A DNA stretch of 63,455 bases from Oppiella nova (taxonomy: Eukaryota > Arthropoda > Arachnida > Sarcoptiformes > Oppiidae), in NCBI GenBank assembly GCA_905397405.1, contig CAJPVJ010000025.1, forward strand, positions 1 to 63,455. Reading direction: 5' to 3'. A program made the translations under genes and the position numbers. Below are positions 62,111-63,455 of this stretch, piece by piece. The notes below the pieces were generated by a model that had not been told where the DNA came from, searched no databases, and saw nothing but the letters and a program-made list of their open reading frames with translations. The first letter of the stretch is position 1; each line of letters opens with the position of its first letter.

Positions 62111-63455
62111 ACTCTTTCCTATAGTCTTAGTCTTAGTCTCTCGTCTTAATTAGTTTTTTACACTCAATAGTCATTTATCATCAAAATTAGGGAAAAATTA
62201 ATTAAATAGTGGACTGAATGTGCAATTTATACAACTTATACACCACTAAAGTGTATAATCCATCAAAACATTTACTATTCGTCTGAAAAATAAATATTAA
62301 TTTCATGTGAGAAGACCTAAGCTTTCAGACTTAGCCATCAAAACATAGTCTAAACATATGATTATGAATATACTATGAATGGTATGATTTGTGTCCAATT
62401 ATCTCACACTCTGTCACCACTATATCTCTCTTAAGAATTGTAATCAAATGAGAAATAACTCTATTTTATTGAACAGTAATTGTATTCAATTATATATATA
62501 GTCATCAATCCATGGAATGCAGAGTTGGGTCCAAAACAAAATCAAACAAAATTTTTATATATTATTATATAACAGGACATGACTTTAGGAGATATTCTAG
62601 TGATACAGTTATACATTCATTATATTGGGGATCGAATTATATATCGGAACCCGTTTTATAAGGTTAGTTCATATGTACTAATCGTTTGTATAATAGTATA
62701 GTATTTATAGTGTAAAGGTATTAATACAGCAATCATTTTAATACTATTAATTGTAACACAGTTTTCGGATGATACTATTATAGAATTATATAAAATTAGC
62801 TCAAATATTGAAATAAAAATTATATAAATAATTTCATAATTTGATTGTTTGGCTATTTTTATTCAAGTATAATATTCATGCGTTAGTTTTAGCAAAAAAC
62901 AAACTTTTGTTATCTTTTTTGGGGCTAATCTTCTTTTCATTGTAATACCTGTCATATCATTATTATTAGTTTATATAATAATTTATTAGTCAATAATAAC
63001 TATAGAGTATATTATAGTATTATAAATGTATATAACAGCCATAACACATAATATTTGAATATAAGATATTATATTCTTAAGAAATATAAACATTAATTTG
63101 TGTCCATAAACAACAATTTAAATATAAAGAAATTAACACCTAATAAATGATAAAAATATTGAAAATTAAAAGAATAAAATACATTAAATTATGAATTTTG
63201 GTGCAAGCTATTTTAATTAGCACTTATTAGAATTAAAATACACGATGAGTAATGATAAAAGGCTAATATTGTACTGTAACTAATGCATACATACAATTTA
63301 TACCATTTAAAAAATAACACACATTTCAAAAAAATGTAACTCAATATCGGTTTGACATGAATTTAAAATCTGATAAGACTAATGAGAATTAAACAAAAAT
63401 CTTTACAATACTGATCATTCAAGTTCATTGTGCGAAACCAATTAAAACTCAGTTT

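Larger units (their letters stand above)
59094..63455. other. AT-rich non-coding region
   Basis: The last 4.4 kb is strongly AT-rich. I find no exon with known homology. A frame of 81 codons at 59237-59482 is AT-driven and unsupported. The main structure is the 0.67-kb tandem duplication at 60771-62110. The promoter of the secreted-protein gene should lie just beyond 59100. Confidence 0.6.

Overview
This window is eukaryotic nuclear DNA from a protostome, most likely an arthropod. Genes are split by short GT-AG introns, many of 50 to 70 bases, and coding islands sit in AT-rich non-coding DNA. An innexin gap-junction gene and a shavenoid-type gene point to arthropods. A mite or another small chelicerate is my best guess, but that is inference from gene content and compactness. 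Nothing is bacterial: there are no operons, no CRISPR array and no recognisable tRNA or rRNA genes.

Layout. 1-6.4 kb: a truncated thymine DNA glycosylase (TDG) copy, BRICK1 on the minus strand, dyskerin (DKC1) head-to-head with it, then a complete four-exon TDG gene. 6.4-14.3 kb: a gene-poor AT-rich stretch. 14.3-23.4 kb: a PIM-type kinase, mitochondrial ribosomal protein S18B, mitochondrial elongation factor G1 (GFM1) and Mediator subunit 11. 24-29.7 kb: a beta-tubulin with a duplicated last exon, a small Thr-rich secreted protein, and two overlapping same-strand genes, a UQCC5/SMIM4-like complex III assembly factor and an aveugle/SAMD12-like SAM-domain protein. 30-34.2 kb: a shavenoid-like membrane protein. 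35.7-41.7 kb: LSM3, COG5 and MAD1. 41.7-43 kb: a non-autonomous DNA transposon (MITE) and duplicated segments. 43-53.7 kb: isobutyryl-CoA dehydrogenase (ACAD8), an innexin, an orphan four-span membrane protein, an intronless BED/hAT transposase-like gene, a three-dsRBD PACT/TRBP/Loquacious-type protein and phenylalanyl-tRNA synthetase alpha (FARSA). 54.2-58.6 kb: a 1458-residue low-complexity secreted protein. 59-63.5 kb: AT-rich non-coding DNA with a 0.67-kb tandem duplication.

Most genes are unrelated housekeeping genes that share short, often head-to-head or tail-to-tail spacing rather than a pathway. Plausible shared 5' regions are BRK1/DKC1, MED11/tubulin, innexin/tetraspan and the BED gene/PACT.

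A technical signal runs through the window. Three direct duplications have a period of exactly 128 bases, and both single-N positions are flanked by perfect direct repeats of 129 and 155 bases. These look like unmerged contig overlaps, so duplications here should be tested before being read as biology. The diverged duplications (TDG, tubulin last exon, 60.8-62.1 kb) may be retained alleles or true paralogy. The most interesting biological candidates are the overlapping UQCC5/aveugle pair, the hAT-like MITE with a perfect 8-base target duplication, the possibly domesticated BED/hAT gene, the modular secreted protein with a predicted overlapping upstream ORF, and initiator micro-exons of 6 and 7 bases.
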